A stretch of 64,000 nucleotides of DNA from Gillisella vitis (GCF_021559775.1 NZ_CP056047.1:1550001-1614000); one strand, 5' to 3'. Numbered from the stretch's first letter, positions 27,416 to 35,964 are shown. Numbers and translations are program-made. Notes: a model not told the origin generated them from the sequence alone.

Positions 27416-27445
27416 TTCTAAAACCCAGTTTAGAACCATTCGAAA
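27416..27445 (+). promoter_or_regulatory. Irr-type iron control element (ICE box)
   Basis: The core 'tttagaaccattcgaaa' (27429-27445) is a 17-nt imperfect palindrome matching the Irr-binding ICE consensus TTTAGAA-N3-TTCTAAA at all but one position. A further half-site 'ttctaaa' (27416-27422) lies 6 bp to the left, giving three half-sites. It sits about 190 bp before the first suf gene and 80 bp before the divergent hydrolase start. Irr binds such elements at low iron, so control of the suf operon is the obvious reading. Confidence 0.7.
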
Positions 27446-27631
27446 TTATGGGTCGCTGTGTTATTGAATGTGTCATAGGACAGTCGGGGTGAAAATTTCA
27501 AGAAAAATGCATCTTCTAAGGCTGATGCATGATTTTCTCCGAAAACAGGGCATGATTTAAGACAATACGCAGGTTTTGCGCCCTCCGGGTCAAGATCGCG
27601 GCACAACAAAGTGGACCATATCAGAGAAAAC

Positions 27632-28795
27632 ATGGCTGAACGCATTTACATGGACTGGAATGCCACCGCGCCCCTTCTGAATGAAGCGCGTGATGCCATG
27701 CTGGCTGCTTTGGCCATGCCGGGCAATCCATCCTCTGTTCACGCCGAAGGCCGGACTGCCCGCGCCCTGGTTGAAAAGGCACGCCGCCAGGTGGCGGATC
27801 TTGTCGGAGCCGCGCCTGCCAATGTCATCTTCACCTCGACGGCAACGGAAGCGGCAAATTTTGTTCTGTCGCCACACTATAGAATGGGCCGTTCACTGCT
27901 GGCTGTCGGACGAGCCTATGTCTCGGCCATCGAACATCCCGCCGTGCGGCAAGGCGGACGGTTTTCGCCTGACTGTGTGACAGAAATCACCGTGACTCGG
28001 CAGGGCGTGGTCGATCTCGATGCCCTGGAACGGGCGCTGGCCGACCACCCTGCCGATCAGGGCATGCCGCTGGTCGCAGTGATGCTGGCCAACAATGAAA
28101 CCGGGGTTATCCAGCCGGTCGAAGCTGTGGGGAAACTGGTTCACGCCAAGGGCGGATTGCTGCTGGTGGATGCGGTTCAGGCGGTTGGACGTATCCCGGT
28201 GGATATTACGTCGCTGGATGCGGATTTTCTGATTCTCTCGGCTCACAAGCTTGGTGGCCCCAAAGGGGCTGGTGCCGTGGTTGCTCGTGGCGAGGCACTG
28301 ATGCCGGAGCCGCTGGTACGCGGCGGCGGGCAGGAAAAGGGCCATCGTGGCGGCACGGAGAACCTTGTCGCAATTGCGGGCTTCGGCGCTGCTGCGGACC
28401 ATGCTACAAAAGACTTGATAAATCGCAATTTGCAGATTGCGGCCTTGCGAGATGCTTTGGAAACAGGCATGCGCAGCATGGCTCCCGATCTGGTGATCCA
28501 CGGCGCGGGTGAGAAACGTATCGGCAATACGAGTTTCGTCACGCTGCCGGGTCTGAAAGCGGAAACCGGGCAGATCGCCTTCGATCTGGAAGGCGTGGCG
28601 CTGTCGGCCGGAGCGGCCTGTTCGTCCGGGAAAGTCGGGCAAAGCCATGTTTTGACCGCCATGGGAGTGGATGCGGGCATTGGCGGCTTGCGGCTGTCGC
28701 TCGGTCCCGCCACCACGGCGCAGGATATCGAGCGGGTCGTGTCGATTTTCGGCAAGATTGCCGTGCGGCGACAGCTTGCCGGTCACGCGGCATGA
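27632..28795 (+). CDS. Cysteine desulfurase, IscS/NifS-like (group I)
   Basis: The 387-residue PLP enzyme takes sulfur from cysteine. Lys206 in 'LSAHKLGGPKGAG' is the PLP lysine and Cys330 in 'GAACSSGKVGQSHVL' the catalytic cysteine, in the longer mobile loop typical of group I enzymes; 'NNETGVIQPV' is also typical. It is first in the suf operon although the operon also has a group II SufS. The start at 27632 follows 'gagaaaac'; a GTG at 27611 would add seven residues. A repeat of about 100 bp separates it from sufB. Confidence 0.92.
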   Translation: MAERIYMDWNATAPLLNEARDAMLAALAMPGNPSSVHAEGRTARALVEKARRQVADLVGAAPANVIFTSTATEAANFVLSPHYRMGRSLLAVGRAYVSAIEHPAVRQGGRFSPDCVTEITVTRQGVVDLDALERALADHPADQGMPLVAVMLANNETGVIQPVEAVGKLVHAKGGLLLVDAVQAVGRIPVDITSLDADFLILSAHKLGGPKGAGAVVARGEALMPEPLVRGGGQEKGHRGGTENLVAIAGFGAAADHATKDLINRNLQIAALRDALETGMRSMAPDLVIHGAGEKRIGNTSFVTLPGLKAETGQIAFDLEGVALSAGAACSSGKVGQSHVLTAMGVDAGIGGLRLSLGPATTAQDIERVVSIFGKIAVRRQLAGHAA

Positions 28796-28807
28796 GACGC
28801 GGAATTA

Positions 28808-28909
28808 GAGTTTGTCAGGGAAAAGTGGAATCCGGTTTTCCCGAAAAGACAAACGAAAACAAGAGAATCTAGAGTCTGTCTGGTTCAATCTGAACCTGAC
28901 AGACTCTAG
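28808..28909. repeat. Two-part palindromic repeat between the desulfurase gene and sufB
   Basis: Part one (about 28808-28855) pairs 'gtttgtc' with 'gacaaac' and 'gggaaaa' with 'ttttccc'. Part two (28869-28909) is a near-perfect 19-bp stem starting 'ctagagtctgtctggttca' around a 3-nt loop, with one mismatch. Fragments of part two recur at about 8472 and 14112, and degenerate part-one words near 21140 and 53910, showing a dispersed family. Here it may attenuate or stabilise the operon transcript ahead of sufB. Confidence 0.75.
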
Positions 28910-29040
28910 CGCCTGAAGAGGCGGAATAAACGCAGGTTTGGGGGTGAAAACTCATCTCCATTCCCTATATGAGAGCGGACCCCCCGCTGAAACGTTGACA
29001 AGCTGCCGGACCTTGGACCCGGCGAGATTGGAGAACGCTA

Positions 29041-30510
29041 ATGGCTGCCGTACAAGAAACGATCGATCAGGTCCGCCAGATCGACGTCGATCAGTACAAG
29101 TATGGTTTTGAAACCATGATCGAAGTCGACAAGGCCCCGAAGGGCTTGTCGGAAGACATCGTCCGTTTCATTTCCGCAAAGAAAAACGAACCGGACTGGA
29201 TGCTGCAATGGCGTCTTGACGCTTACCAGCGTTGGCTGACGATGGAAGAGCCCGATTGGGCGCGCGTCCACTATCCGAAGATCGACTTCAACGATATCTA
29301 TTACTATGCCGCGCCGAAAAGCACGGCTGGCCCGACCTCAATCGACGATGTCGATCCTGAGCTTTTGAAGGTCTACGAAAAGCTGGGCATTCCGTTGCGT
29401 GAGCAGGAAATCCTGGCAGGCGTCCAGACCTCGAAAATCGCTGTGGATGCGGTGTTCGATTCGGTCTCGGTCGTCACCACCTTCAAAGCCGAGCTGATGA
29501 AGGCTGGCGTGATCTTCATGTCGATTTCGGAAGCCGTGCGCGAATATCCTGATCTGGTGAAGAAATATCTCGGCACCGTCGTGCCTGTCACCGACAATTA
29601 TTACGCAACGCTGAATTCGGCTGTGTTTACTGATGGTTCGTTCGTGTTCATTCCCAAGGGCGTTCGTTGCCCGATGGAATTGTCCACCTATTTCCGCATC
29701 AACGAGAAAAACACCGGACAGTTCGAACGCACGCTGATCATTGCGGAAGAGGGGGCTTACGTCTCCTATCTGGAAGGCTGCACGGCCCCGCAGCGCGATG
29801 AAAACCAGCTGCATGCCGCCGTGGTCGAGCTGGTGGCGCTTGATGATGCCGAGATTAAATATTCCACCGTACAGAACTGGTATCCGGGCGACAAGAACGG
29901 CAAGGGCGGCATCTATAATTTCGTCACCAAACGCGGCGATTGCCGTGGCGCGCGGTCGAAGATTTCGTGGACGCAGGTCGAAACCGGATCGGCGATCACC
30001 TGGAAATACCCATCCTGCATTCTGCGGGGCGATGACAGCCGGGGTGAGTTCTACTCGATTGCCGTTTCCAACGGTTATCAGCAGGTCGATAGCGGCACCA
30101 AGATGATCCATCTCGGCAAGAATACGTCGAGCCGCATCATCTCCAAGGGCATTTCGGCGGGCTTTTCCAGCAATACCTATCGCGGCCAGGTTTCTGCGCA
30201 TCGCAAGGCGGAAAATGCCCGTAACTTCACCCAGTGCGACAGCTTGCTGATCGGCGACAAATGCGGAGCGCATACCGTGCCCTATATCGAGGCGAAGAAC
30301 TCTTCGGCTCAGTTCGAGCATGAGGCGACAACCTCTAAAATCTCGGAAGATCAGCTGTTCTACTGCCTGCAACGCGGTATTCCCCAGGAAGCCGCCATCG
30401 CCCTGATCGTCAATGGTTTCGTGCGCGAAGTCATCCAAGAATTGCCGATGGAATTTGCGGTTGAAGCGCAGAAGCTGATCGGGATTTCGCTTGAGGGTAG
30501 CGTGGGGTGA
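29041..30510 (+). CDS. sufB: Fe-S cluster scaffold subunit SufB
   Basis: The 489-residue protein is a canonical SufB: '[15 protein letters not shown]' near the N-terminus, the long beta-helix core with '[16 protein letters not shown]', and the C-terminal '[21 protein letters not shown]' region (Cys and Glu/His used for cluster assembly with SufD) up to '[16 protein letters not shown]'. With SufC and SufD it forms the SufBC2D scaffold. A 'ggagaacgcta' site precedes the ATG. Confidence 0.98.
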   Translation: MAAVQETIDQVRQIDVDQYKYGFETMIEVDKAPKGLSEDIVRFISAKKNEPDWMLQWRLDAYQRWLTMEEPDWARVHYPKIDFNDIYYYAAPKSTAGPTSIDDVDPELLKVYEKLGIPLREQEILAGVQTSKIAVDAVFDSVSVVTTFKAELMKAGVIFMSISEAVREYPDLVKKYLGTVVPVTDNYYATLNSAVFTDGSFVFIPKGVRCPMELSTYFRINEKNTGQFERTLIIAEEGAYVSYLEGCTAPQRDENQLHAAVVELVALDDAEIKYSTVQNWYPGDKNGKGGIYNFVTKRGDCRGARSKISWTQVETGSAITWKYPSCILRGDDSRGEFYSIAVSNGYQQVDSGTKMIHLGKNTSSRIISKGISAGFSSNTYRGQVSAHRKAENARNFTQCDSLLIGDKCGAHTVPYIEAKNSSAQFEHEATTSKISEDQLFYCLQRGIPQEAAIALIVNGFVREVIQELPMEFAVEAQKLIGISLEGSVG

Positions 30511-30722
30511 TGATGGAAAAGAGGCAGCGACAAGTAAAGCAGTCGATGCCTCTCCAAGTCGATGAGTTTGAAACGCCACGTCGTAAACATCGGTACCTAG
30601 CTGATAGAATGGGGCGTTTCTCGGGTGTCTTAGACATCTTACTTTACCCGCAGGGATGGCTTTGGCTGATTGCTTTTTGTCTTCGTTCGATTGGTCGATT
30701 TCTGAAGGCTTTCACCCACTAA
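30510..30722 (+). CDS. Small basic ORF between sufB and sufC
   Basis: This 70-residue frame starts at an ATG overlapping the sufB stop (tgATG), a layout typical of translational coupling, with a G-rich stretch ('gagggtagcgtgggg') just upstream. The N-terminal half is basic and polar ('RRKHRYLADRMGRF'); the C-terminal half is hydrophobic with aromatic residues ('DILLYPQGWLWLIAFCL'), possibly a membrane or amphipathic segment. I recognise no family. It fills the otherwise unusual 279-bp gap before sufC. It could be a real small protein or chance; comparison with relatives would decide. Confidence 0.4.
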   Translation: MMEKRQRQVKQSMPLQVDEFETPRRKHRYLADRMGRFSGVLDILLYPQGWLWLIAFCLRSIGRFLKAFTH

Positions 30723-30789
30723 CCTCAGTCGAATTTCGAATGCAGCGCTGTAAAGCCGCGCAATTCAACTTTGAAGATGGATTATAAAA

Positions 30790-31545
30790 ATGCTTGAAAT
30801 CAGAAACCTTCACGCCCGGATCGCGGAAGACGGCACGGAGATCATTCGTGGCCTCAACCTGACGGTCAAGGCTGGCGAAGTGGCGGCGATCATGGGGCCG
30901 AATGGCTCGGGTAAATCGACGCTGTCCTACATCCTTTCGGGCCGCTCGGACTATGAAGTCACCGAGGGCGAGATCCTCTATAATGGCGAGAGCATTCTGG
31001 AGCTTGACCCGGCGGAACGCGCTGCCAAGGGCATTTTCCTGGCCTTCCAATACCCGGTCGAAATTCCAGGCGTTGCCACCATGCAGTTTTTGAAAGTGGC
31101 GATGAACGAGCAGCGCAAAGCGCGCGGTGAGGCTGAACTGACGACGCCCGATTTCATCCGACGGGTGAAGGAAGCGGCTGGCGAGTTGAAGATTAACCCC
31201 GACATGCTGAAGCGTCCGCTGAATGTCGGCTTCTCCGGTGGTGAGAAAAAGCGCGCGGAAATCCTGCAAATGGCGCTGCTGGCTCCGCAACTGTGCATTC
31301 TGGATGAAACCGATAGCGGCCTCGACATCGACGCGCTGAAGATTGTCGCCGATGGCGTCAACGCATTGAAGTCGCCGGATCGTGCTACCATCGTCATCAC
31401 CCACTATCAGCGTCTGCTGGATTACATCGTGCCCGATACGGTCCATGTTCTCTACAAGGGCCAGATCATCAAGACCGGCGATAAGAGCCTGGCGCTGGAT
31501 CTGGAAGCCAATGGCTATGCTGATATCATCGGCGAAGCGGCCTGA
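30790..31545 (+). CDS. sufC: Fe-S assembly ATPase SufC
   Basis: The 251-residue ABC-type ATPase has Walker A 'GPNGSGKSTLSYILSG', signature 'FSGGEKKRAEILQ' and Walker B 'LCILDETDSGLDIDAL', followed by the switch His in 'IVITHYQRLLDYI'. It drives conformational changes in SufBD. It is followed by sufD after 24 bp. Confidence 0.98.
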   Translation: MLEIRNLHARIAEDGTEIIRGLNLTVKAGEVAAIMGPNGSGKSTLSYILSGRSDYEVTEGEILYNGESILELDPAERAAKGIFLAFQYPVEIPGVATMQFLKVAMNEQRKARGEAELTTPDFIRRVKEAAGELKINPDMLKRPLNVGFSGGEKKRAEILQMALLAPQLCILDETDSGLDIDALKIVADGVNALKSPDRATIVITHYQRLLDYIVPDTVHVLYKGQIIKTGDKSLALDLEANGYADIIGEAA

Positions 31546-31569
31546 TTGGTCGGGAGAGGGAGTGTTGCA

Positions 31570-32844
31570 ATGAACATTCAAGCTGCCAATCGGTCCACAG
31601 CGGCCGAGGCTGCGTTGGTCGAAGCCTATACGGCCCAACTCGGCGATTTGCCGGGCGATGGGGCCGTGCTGGGCGCGCGGGATATCCTGTTTGATGACCT
31701 GAAGCGGGCTGGCCTGCCAACGCGTCGCGTTGAAGCCTGGCATTACACGGATCTTAAAACCCTGCTACGGGCCATCCCCGACGCCGCAACGCTAACGCCT
31801 TCAAAGGCGGTGGCTCCGCTGGTCGAGGCGGCTCGTATCTTTGAACTGCGCCAGGGCATGAGCCGTGACGTTTCTGCGCCAGATGGCGTGAAGGTGCGTG
31901 CCTATAGTGAGAGCCTGCTGGATGGAACGGCGGCGACCGATCTGGTTGCCTTCTCCAAGGACGATGCGATTGGCCGGATCAATGGCAGTTTCGTGCGTGA
32001 CGGCTATCGGCTGAGCGTAGAAGACAATGTTGAGGTCGACAGGCTGATCGAGTTGCAGGCCTATCAGGGTGGCGGTCAGAGCCATTCTCGGTTCGTGGCA
32101 AGCTTCGGCTCTGGCTCAAAGGCAACGGTGATCGAGCGCCATCGCAATTCCGGCGAAACCGCTGGCTTGATCTCCAGCGTCAGCGACCTGGACTTGGGCG
32201 AGGGTGCCGAGGTAACGTGGATCATCGTGCAGACCCAAGGTCTTGCCGATACCCATCTCGGCCAGATAAAGGTCGTGCTGGGTACCAATGCCAAGCTGAA
32301 GCTATTTGTGATCAACGCTGGCGGCAAGCTGGTGCGCCAGGAAATCCATGTCAGAACGGCAGGCGAAGGCTCTGATTTCACCCTGCGCGCTGTCAACCTT
32401 CTGGGTGGCGAAAGCCATACGGACGTGACCATGACGCTTGGTCATGACGTGCCGAACACCACCTCGACGGAAGTGATCCGCAATGTGGTGTTCGACCGGG
32501 CGCGTGGCGTCTTCCAGGGCCAGATCCGGGTTGCTCCCGACGCCCAGAAGACCGATGCGCGCATGGCCTGCAACACGCTGTTGATGTCTGACGATGCCGA
32601 ATATTCGGTCAAGCCGGAGCTGGAAATCTTTGCCGATGACGTGCAATGCGCCCATGGTGCAACGGTTGCCGATATCGACCACAATCACCTCTATTACCTG
32701 ATGGCGCGCGGCATCCCGCAAAAAGTCGCCCGTGGGCTGCTGATCAAGGCTTTCGTCGCCGAATTGGTGGAAGAGCTCGAAGATGAGGAACTGGTCGAGG
32801 CCCTGGAAGGGGTGATCTCCGACTGGCTGGAGACCCATGGCTGA
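31570..32844 (+). CDS. sufD: Fe-S scaffold subunit SufD
   Basis: The 424-residue protein is related to SufB: N-terminal helices with 'RRVEAWHYTDLKTLLRA', the beta-helix core, and the C-terminal block 'CAHGATVADIDHNHLYYLMA' and 'RGIPQKVARGLLIKAFVAELVE' with the conserved Cys/His. The start at 31570 (after 'gggagagggag') begins 'MNIQAANR'; the open frame extends 24 bp upstream. Its last 8 bp overlap the next gene. Confidence 0.96.
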   Translation: MNIQAANRSTAAEAALVEAYTAQLGDLPGDGAVLGARDILFDDLKRAGLPTRRVEAWHYTDLKTLLRAIPDAATLTPSKAVAPLVEAARIFELRQGMSRDVSAPDGVKVRAYSESLLDGTAATDLVAFSKDDAIGRINGSFVRDGYRLSVEDNVEVDRLIELQAYQGGGQSHSRFVASFGSGSKATVIERHRNSGETAGLISSVSDLDLGEGAEVTWIIVQTQGLADTHLGQIKVVLGTNAKLKLFVINAGGKLVRQEIHVRTAGEGSDFTLRAVNLLGGESHTDVTMTLGHDVPNTTSTEVIRNVVFDRARGVFQGQIRVAPDAQKTDARMACNTLLMSDDAEYSVKPELEIFADDVQCAHGATVADIDHNHLYYLMARGIPQKVARGLLIKAFVAELVEELEDEELVEALEGVISDWLETHG

Positions 32845-33229
32845 TCTCCCCGTCAACCTTGATCACGCCGTGATCCATGTTTCCGATTGGGAACGGGCGC
32901 GCGATTTCTACACGAACGTGATCGGGGCTGAAGCGGTCGCCACGGCGGCAGGAGGATATGTTTTTCGGCTTGGTGCACAGCAGTTGAATGTTCATGGCCC
33001 CGGCGCAATCGGCACGCCGGTGGCCCGCATTCCTGTCGCTCCGGGAAACAGCGATCTTTGCTTCCGCTGGCGGGGAAAGATCAGCGATGCCAAGGCCCAT
33101 CTCGAGGCCCAAGGGATTGCAATCGAACTGGGACCCGTTCGTCGTTTCGGCGCTATGGGCGAGGGAACAAGCCTCTATTTTCGCGATCCGGATGGTTCGC
33201 TCATGGAGTTTATCAGCTATGACGCTTAA
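32837..33229 (+). CDS. VOC-fold (glyoxalase/fosfomycin-resistance-like) protein in the suf operon
   Basis: The 130-residue protein is a single vicinal-oxygen-chelate unit pair: 'LDHAVIHVSDWERARDFYTN' at the start and 'GTSLYFRDPDGSLMEFISY' at the end. The first His and last Glu are typical metal ligands. It overlaps sufD by 8 bp and sufS by 11 bp, so it is translated as part of the operon. VOC proteins are not a standard part of the SUF pathway; a role in thiol or reactive-sulfur chemistry is only a guess. Its basic function is unknown. Confidence 0.82.
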   Translation: MADLPVNLDHAVIHVSDWERARDFYTNVIGAEAVATAAGGYVFRLGAQQLNVHGPGAIGTPVARIPVAPGNSDLCFRWRGKISDAKAHLEAQGIAIELGPVRRFGAMGEGTSLYFRDPDGSLMEFISYDA

Positions 33230-34469
33230 TCTGGCGAAACTTCCACCGACCTATGATGTCGAGGCCGTCCGAAAGGACTTCCCGATCCTGTCGCGGCTGG
33301 TGCATGGCGATAAACCGCTGGTCTACCTGGACAACGGTGCGTCTGCGCAAAAACCCCAGGTGGTGATCGATGCCATCAGCCATGCCTATTCCAACGAATA
33401 TGCCAATGTGCACCGCGGCCTGCATTTTCTGTCCAATGCCGCGACCGATGCTTATGAGGCAGCCCGCGAAAAAGTGCGGCGCTTTCTGAATGCCGGATCG
33501 GTGGACGAGGTGATTTTCACCAAGTCTTCAACCGAAGCTATCAATACGGTAGCCTATGGCCATGGCATGAAAGAGATCGGCGAGGGCGATGAAATCCTCC
33601 TGACCATTATGGAGCATCACTCCAATATCGTTCCCTGGCATTTCCTGAGGGAACGCAAGGGGGCAAAGCTGGTCTGGGTGCCGGTGGATGATGATGGTGC
33701 CTTCCACATCGAGGAATTCGAAAAGCGGCTGACCGACCGTACCAAGCTGATTGCCGTCACCCATATGTCCAATGCGCTCGGAACCGTGGTTCCGGTCAAG
33801 GAGATTTGCCGGATCGCCAGGGAGCGCGGCATTCCGGTGCTGGTCGATGGTAGCCAGGCGGCGGTGCATATGCCGGTGGATGTGCAAGACATCGACTGCG
33901 ACTGGTATGTGATGACCGGCCACAAGCTTTACGGCCCATCCGGCATCGGCGTGCTCTATGGCAAGATGGACCGGTTGCGCGCCATGCAGCCTTTCATGGG
34001 CGGCGGCGAAATGATCGTCGATGTGACCGAGGATATGGTGACGTACAATGATCCGCCGCATCGGTTCGAGGCGGGGACGCCGCCAATCGTTCAGGCCATC
34101 GGGCTTGGCCATGCGCTGGATTATATCGAGGGTCTTGGCCGCGAGGCGATTGCTGCGCATGAGGCTGATTTGACTGCCTATGCCCATGAGCGGCTGACGG
34201 CGATCAATTCGCTGCGGATTTTCGGCAATGCACCGGGCAAGGGCGCGATTTTTTCCTTCGAGCTCAAGGGTATCCACGCCCATGACGTATCGATGCTGAT
34301 CGACCGGCGCGGCGTGGCGGTTCGGGCTGGCACGCATTGCGCCCAGCCATTGCTGTCGCGTTTCGGTGTTACCTCTACCTGCCGGGCCTCTTTTGGCCTA
34401 TATAATACCCGTGAAGAAATCGATGCGCTGGTGGAAGCGCTTGACTATGCCAAGACCTTCTTCGGCTGA
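33219..34469 (+). CDS. sufS: Cysteine desulfurase SufS (group II)
   Basis: The 416-residue PLP enzyme is a group II desulfurase: Lys236 in 'MTGHKLYGPSGIGVLYGK' binds PLP and Cys374 in 'VRAGTHCAQPLLSRFG' is the persulfide cysteine. Other marks are 'YLDNGASAQKPQVVI' and 'TIMEHHSNIVPW'. The start was placed at ATG 33219 inside the end of the VOC gene; the frame is open much further upstream but that part is the VOC gene's shadow. No sufE gene is present in this window. Confidence 0.96.
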   Translation: MTLNLAKLPPTYDVEAVRKDFPILSRLVHGDKPLVYLDNGASAQKPQVVIDAISHAYSNEYANVHRGLHFLSNAATDAYEAAREKVRRFLNAGSVDEVIFTKSSTEAINTVAYGHGMKEIGEGDEILLTIMEHHSNIVPWHFLRERKGAKLVWVPVDDDGAFHIEEFEKRLTDRTKLIAVTHMSNALGTVVPVKEICRIARERGIPVLVDGSQAAVHMPVDVQDIDCDWYVMTGHKLYGPSGIGVLYGKMDRLRAMQPFMGGGEMIVDVTEDMVTYNDPPHRFEAGTPPIVQAIGLGHALDYIEGLGREAIAAHEADLTAYAHERLTAINSLRIFGNAPGKGAIFSFELKGIHAHDVSMLIDRRGVAVRAGTHCAQPLLSRFGVTSTCRASFGLYNTREEIDALVEALDYAKTFFG

Positions 34470-34480
34470 GGATTGAAACC

Positions 34481-34876
34481 ATGAGCGTCAGCGATATGAA
34501 TACCAGTAAAAATGACGAGAAGCCGGATGTGCGCGAAGGCATCGTTCATTCCAGCATCCCACCGGAGGAAGTCGCCCGGCTGTCGGACGACATCATTTCG
34601 GCGCTGAAAACCGTCTATGACCCGGAAATTCCGGCGGATATTTTTGAGCTTGGCCTGATCTACAAGGTCGATATTGAAGACGACCGCATGGTGAAAATCA
34701 TGATGACACTGACGGCACCCGGCTGCCCGGTGGCTGGCGAAATGCCAGGCTGGGTAGAAAATGCGGTTGGCTCGGTGGAGGGTGTTTCCGGCGTGCAGGT
34801 AGAAATGACCTTCGATCCACCATGGACACCGGACCGGATGTCTGAAGAGGCGCAGGTCTCCATCGGCTGGTATTGA
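34481..34876 (+). CDS. sufT: Fe-S assembly protein SufT (DUF59/MIP18 family)
   Basis: The 131-residue protein has a variable 40-residue N-terminal extension, then the DUF59 domain: 'VYDPEIPADIFELGLIYKVD' and 'TLTAPGCPVAGEMPGWVENAV', where the Cys is the conserved reactive residue. SufT helps Fe-S cluster maturation or transfer. It follows sufS by 11 bp within the operon. Confidence 0.94.
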   Translation: MSVSDMNTSKNDEKPDVREGIVHSSIPPEEVARLSDDIISALKTVYDPEIPADIFELGLIYKVDIEDDRMVKIMMTLTAPGCPVAGEMPGWVENAVGSVEGVSGVQVEMTFDPPWTPDRMSEEAQVSIGWY

Positions 34877-35017
34877 GTAAGGGCGGCTTGCTGAAAGGCG
34901 AGCTGCCTATTACATTATCAACATGCCGGTTTTGTCCGGCACTGTTCCGGTTAAAAAACCGAACCCACTTTTAAAAAACACCGGGCCTTGAACCCGGCTG
35001 TGAAAAGGAGAAAGCCT

Positions 35018-35404
35018 ATGGGCTTTGCGGTGATGACCATGACCGATGCGGCAGCAGCCCGCGTCAAGGAAATTGTCGAGAATTCCGGTCCCGATGCCAA
35101 GGGCATTCGTGTCGGCATCAAGAAGGGTGGCTGTGCGGGGATGGAATATACCATCGACCTGGTGACGGAGCCTAACCCGAGGGATGACTTGATTGCCCGC
35201 GACGGCGCCTCCGTCTGGCTGGAGCCTGCCGCTGTGCTCTATCTTTTGGGTACGGAAATCGATTTTGAAACCACGACGCTTCGCTCCGGCTTCACCTTCC
35301 GCAATCCGAACCAGACCTCTGCCTGCGGCTGCGGCGAATCGGTGGAGTTGAAGGCAGCGGACCTCGCCGAACTGGCAAAACAGCGACAAGCAGTCCACGT
35401 CTGA
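35018..35404 (+). CDS. sufA: A-type Fe-S carrier SufA (IscA/HesB family)
   Basis: The 128-residue protein has the three conserved cysteines of A-type carriers: one in 'KKGGCAGMEYTIDLV' and two in 'NQTSACGCGESVEL'. The start at 35018 follows 'aaaaggag'. It comes after a 141-bp gap containing short GC-rich palindromes ('ccggttttgtccgg', 'ccgggccttgaacccgg') and closes the suf operon; a bidirectional terminator follows at 35442. Confidence 0.94.
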   Translation: MGFAVMTMTDAAAARVKEIVENSGPDAKGIRVGIKKGGCAGMEYTIDLVTEPNPRDDLIARDGASVWLEPAAVLYLLGTEIDFETTTLRSGFTFRNPNQTSACGCGESVELKAADLAELAKQRQAVHV

Positions 35405-35441
35405 TCAGAGCCTATTTCTGCCATAAAATAATGTCACAAAA

Positions 35442-35480
35442 AGAAACGCCTCGCTTTCAGATGAAAGGCGAGGCGTTTCT
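35442..35480. terminator. Bidirectional terminator between sufA and the small membrane genes
   Basis: A long stem 'agaaacgcctcgctttca' pairs with 'tgaaaggcgaggcgtttct' (one bulged G) across a 2-nt loop. On the - strand it is followed by a T-run ('tttctttttgtgac' in that strand). It lies 38 bp beyond sufA and 23 bp beyond the first - strand small ORF, so it probably serves both. Confidence 0.87.
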
Positions 35481-35502
35481 CATAGATCCGGGTAGAATTC
35501 AA

Positions 35503-35622
35503 TTATTTCAACAGGGATCGCAAATCATCTTGCTCACGACGTAGCGCAGAGATCGTCGAAACGACAGAGTAGACAAACATCGCGCTGATAGCAGCCGAGA
35601 GCACGCCGAGAAGCAAGAACAT
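35503..35622 (-). CDS. 39-residue predicted membrane miniprotein 1
   Basis: The peptide begins 'MFLLLGVLSAAISAMFVYSV', one continuous hydrophobic helix (about residues 2-22), then a short polar, mixed-charge tail ('ALRREQDDLRSLLK'). The ATG is preceded at 8 nt by 'aaagga' and the frame ends 23 bp before a strong terminator. No known family is recognised. The N-out or N-in single-pass layout with a charged tail is common for bacterial regulatory membrane miniproteins. Supported by ribosome site, hydrophobicity and terminator, not by homology. Confidence 0.55.
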   Translation of the reverse strand: MFLLLGVLSAAISAMFVYSVVSTISALRREQDDLRSLLK

Positions 35623-35689
35623 CTTGTTTTCCTTTGTGTCTGATCATCACTTATCCAGCCTCAACGAAAATCCTGCACCAAGGTTCCAA

Positions 35690-35842
35690 TCAGCGGCTGG
35701 CGCTGTGGTAAGGCTGCGAAATCGACGTACGGAAATTGGAAGGGGCGCGGTCTTCGTTCATGTGAAAACCAATGCTCGTTGCCAGCATAGCGCCGATCAT
35801 GGCAGTCCAAACCAGATTAATCATCGTCACTTTATCAAGCAT
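35690..35842 (-). CDS. 50-residue predicted membrane miniprotein 2
   Basis: The peptide starts 'MLDKVTMINLVWTAMIGAML' and has a hydrophobic segment at about residues 7-23, then a polar tail 'NEDRAPSNFRTSISQ'. The start at 35842 is preceded by 'gaaggacgaaaccc'; the same frame extends to 35893 without a better site. It lies 67 bp upstream of miniprotein 1 on the same strand. No family recognised; possibly one transcript with its neighbours. Confidence 0.5.
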   Translation of the reverse strand: MLDKVTMINLVWTAMIGAMLATSIGFHMNEDRAPSNFRTSISQPYHSASR

Positions 35843-35964
35843 GGGTTTCGTCCTTCGTTTTGACGGGGTCAGTTGCAGCAACAATGGCTGCAACCGCGTC
35901 TTGTTCCTGTGAGCAGTGCACTCTTTTTACAAAAGCCGTGCTGAAGCTGCCCTTAACACTCCGT

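Noticed and set aside
29338..30579. A 413-codon open frame on the - strand opposite sufB
   Set aside because: It is the mirror of a strongly conserved gene with high GC at third positions; the translation is His/Arg-rich without recognisable motifs. SufB on the other strand is certain.
34924..34997. Short GC palindromes between sufT and sufA as a terminator
   Set aside because: No T-run follows, and sufA has its own ribosome site directly after; more likely RNA structure within the operon than an end of transcription.
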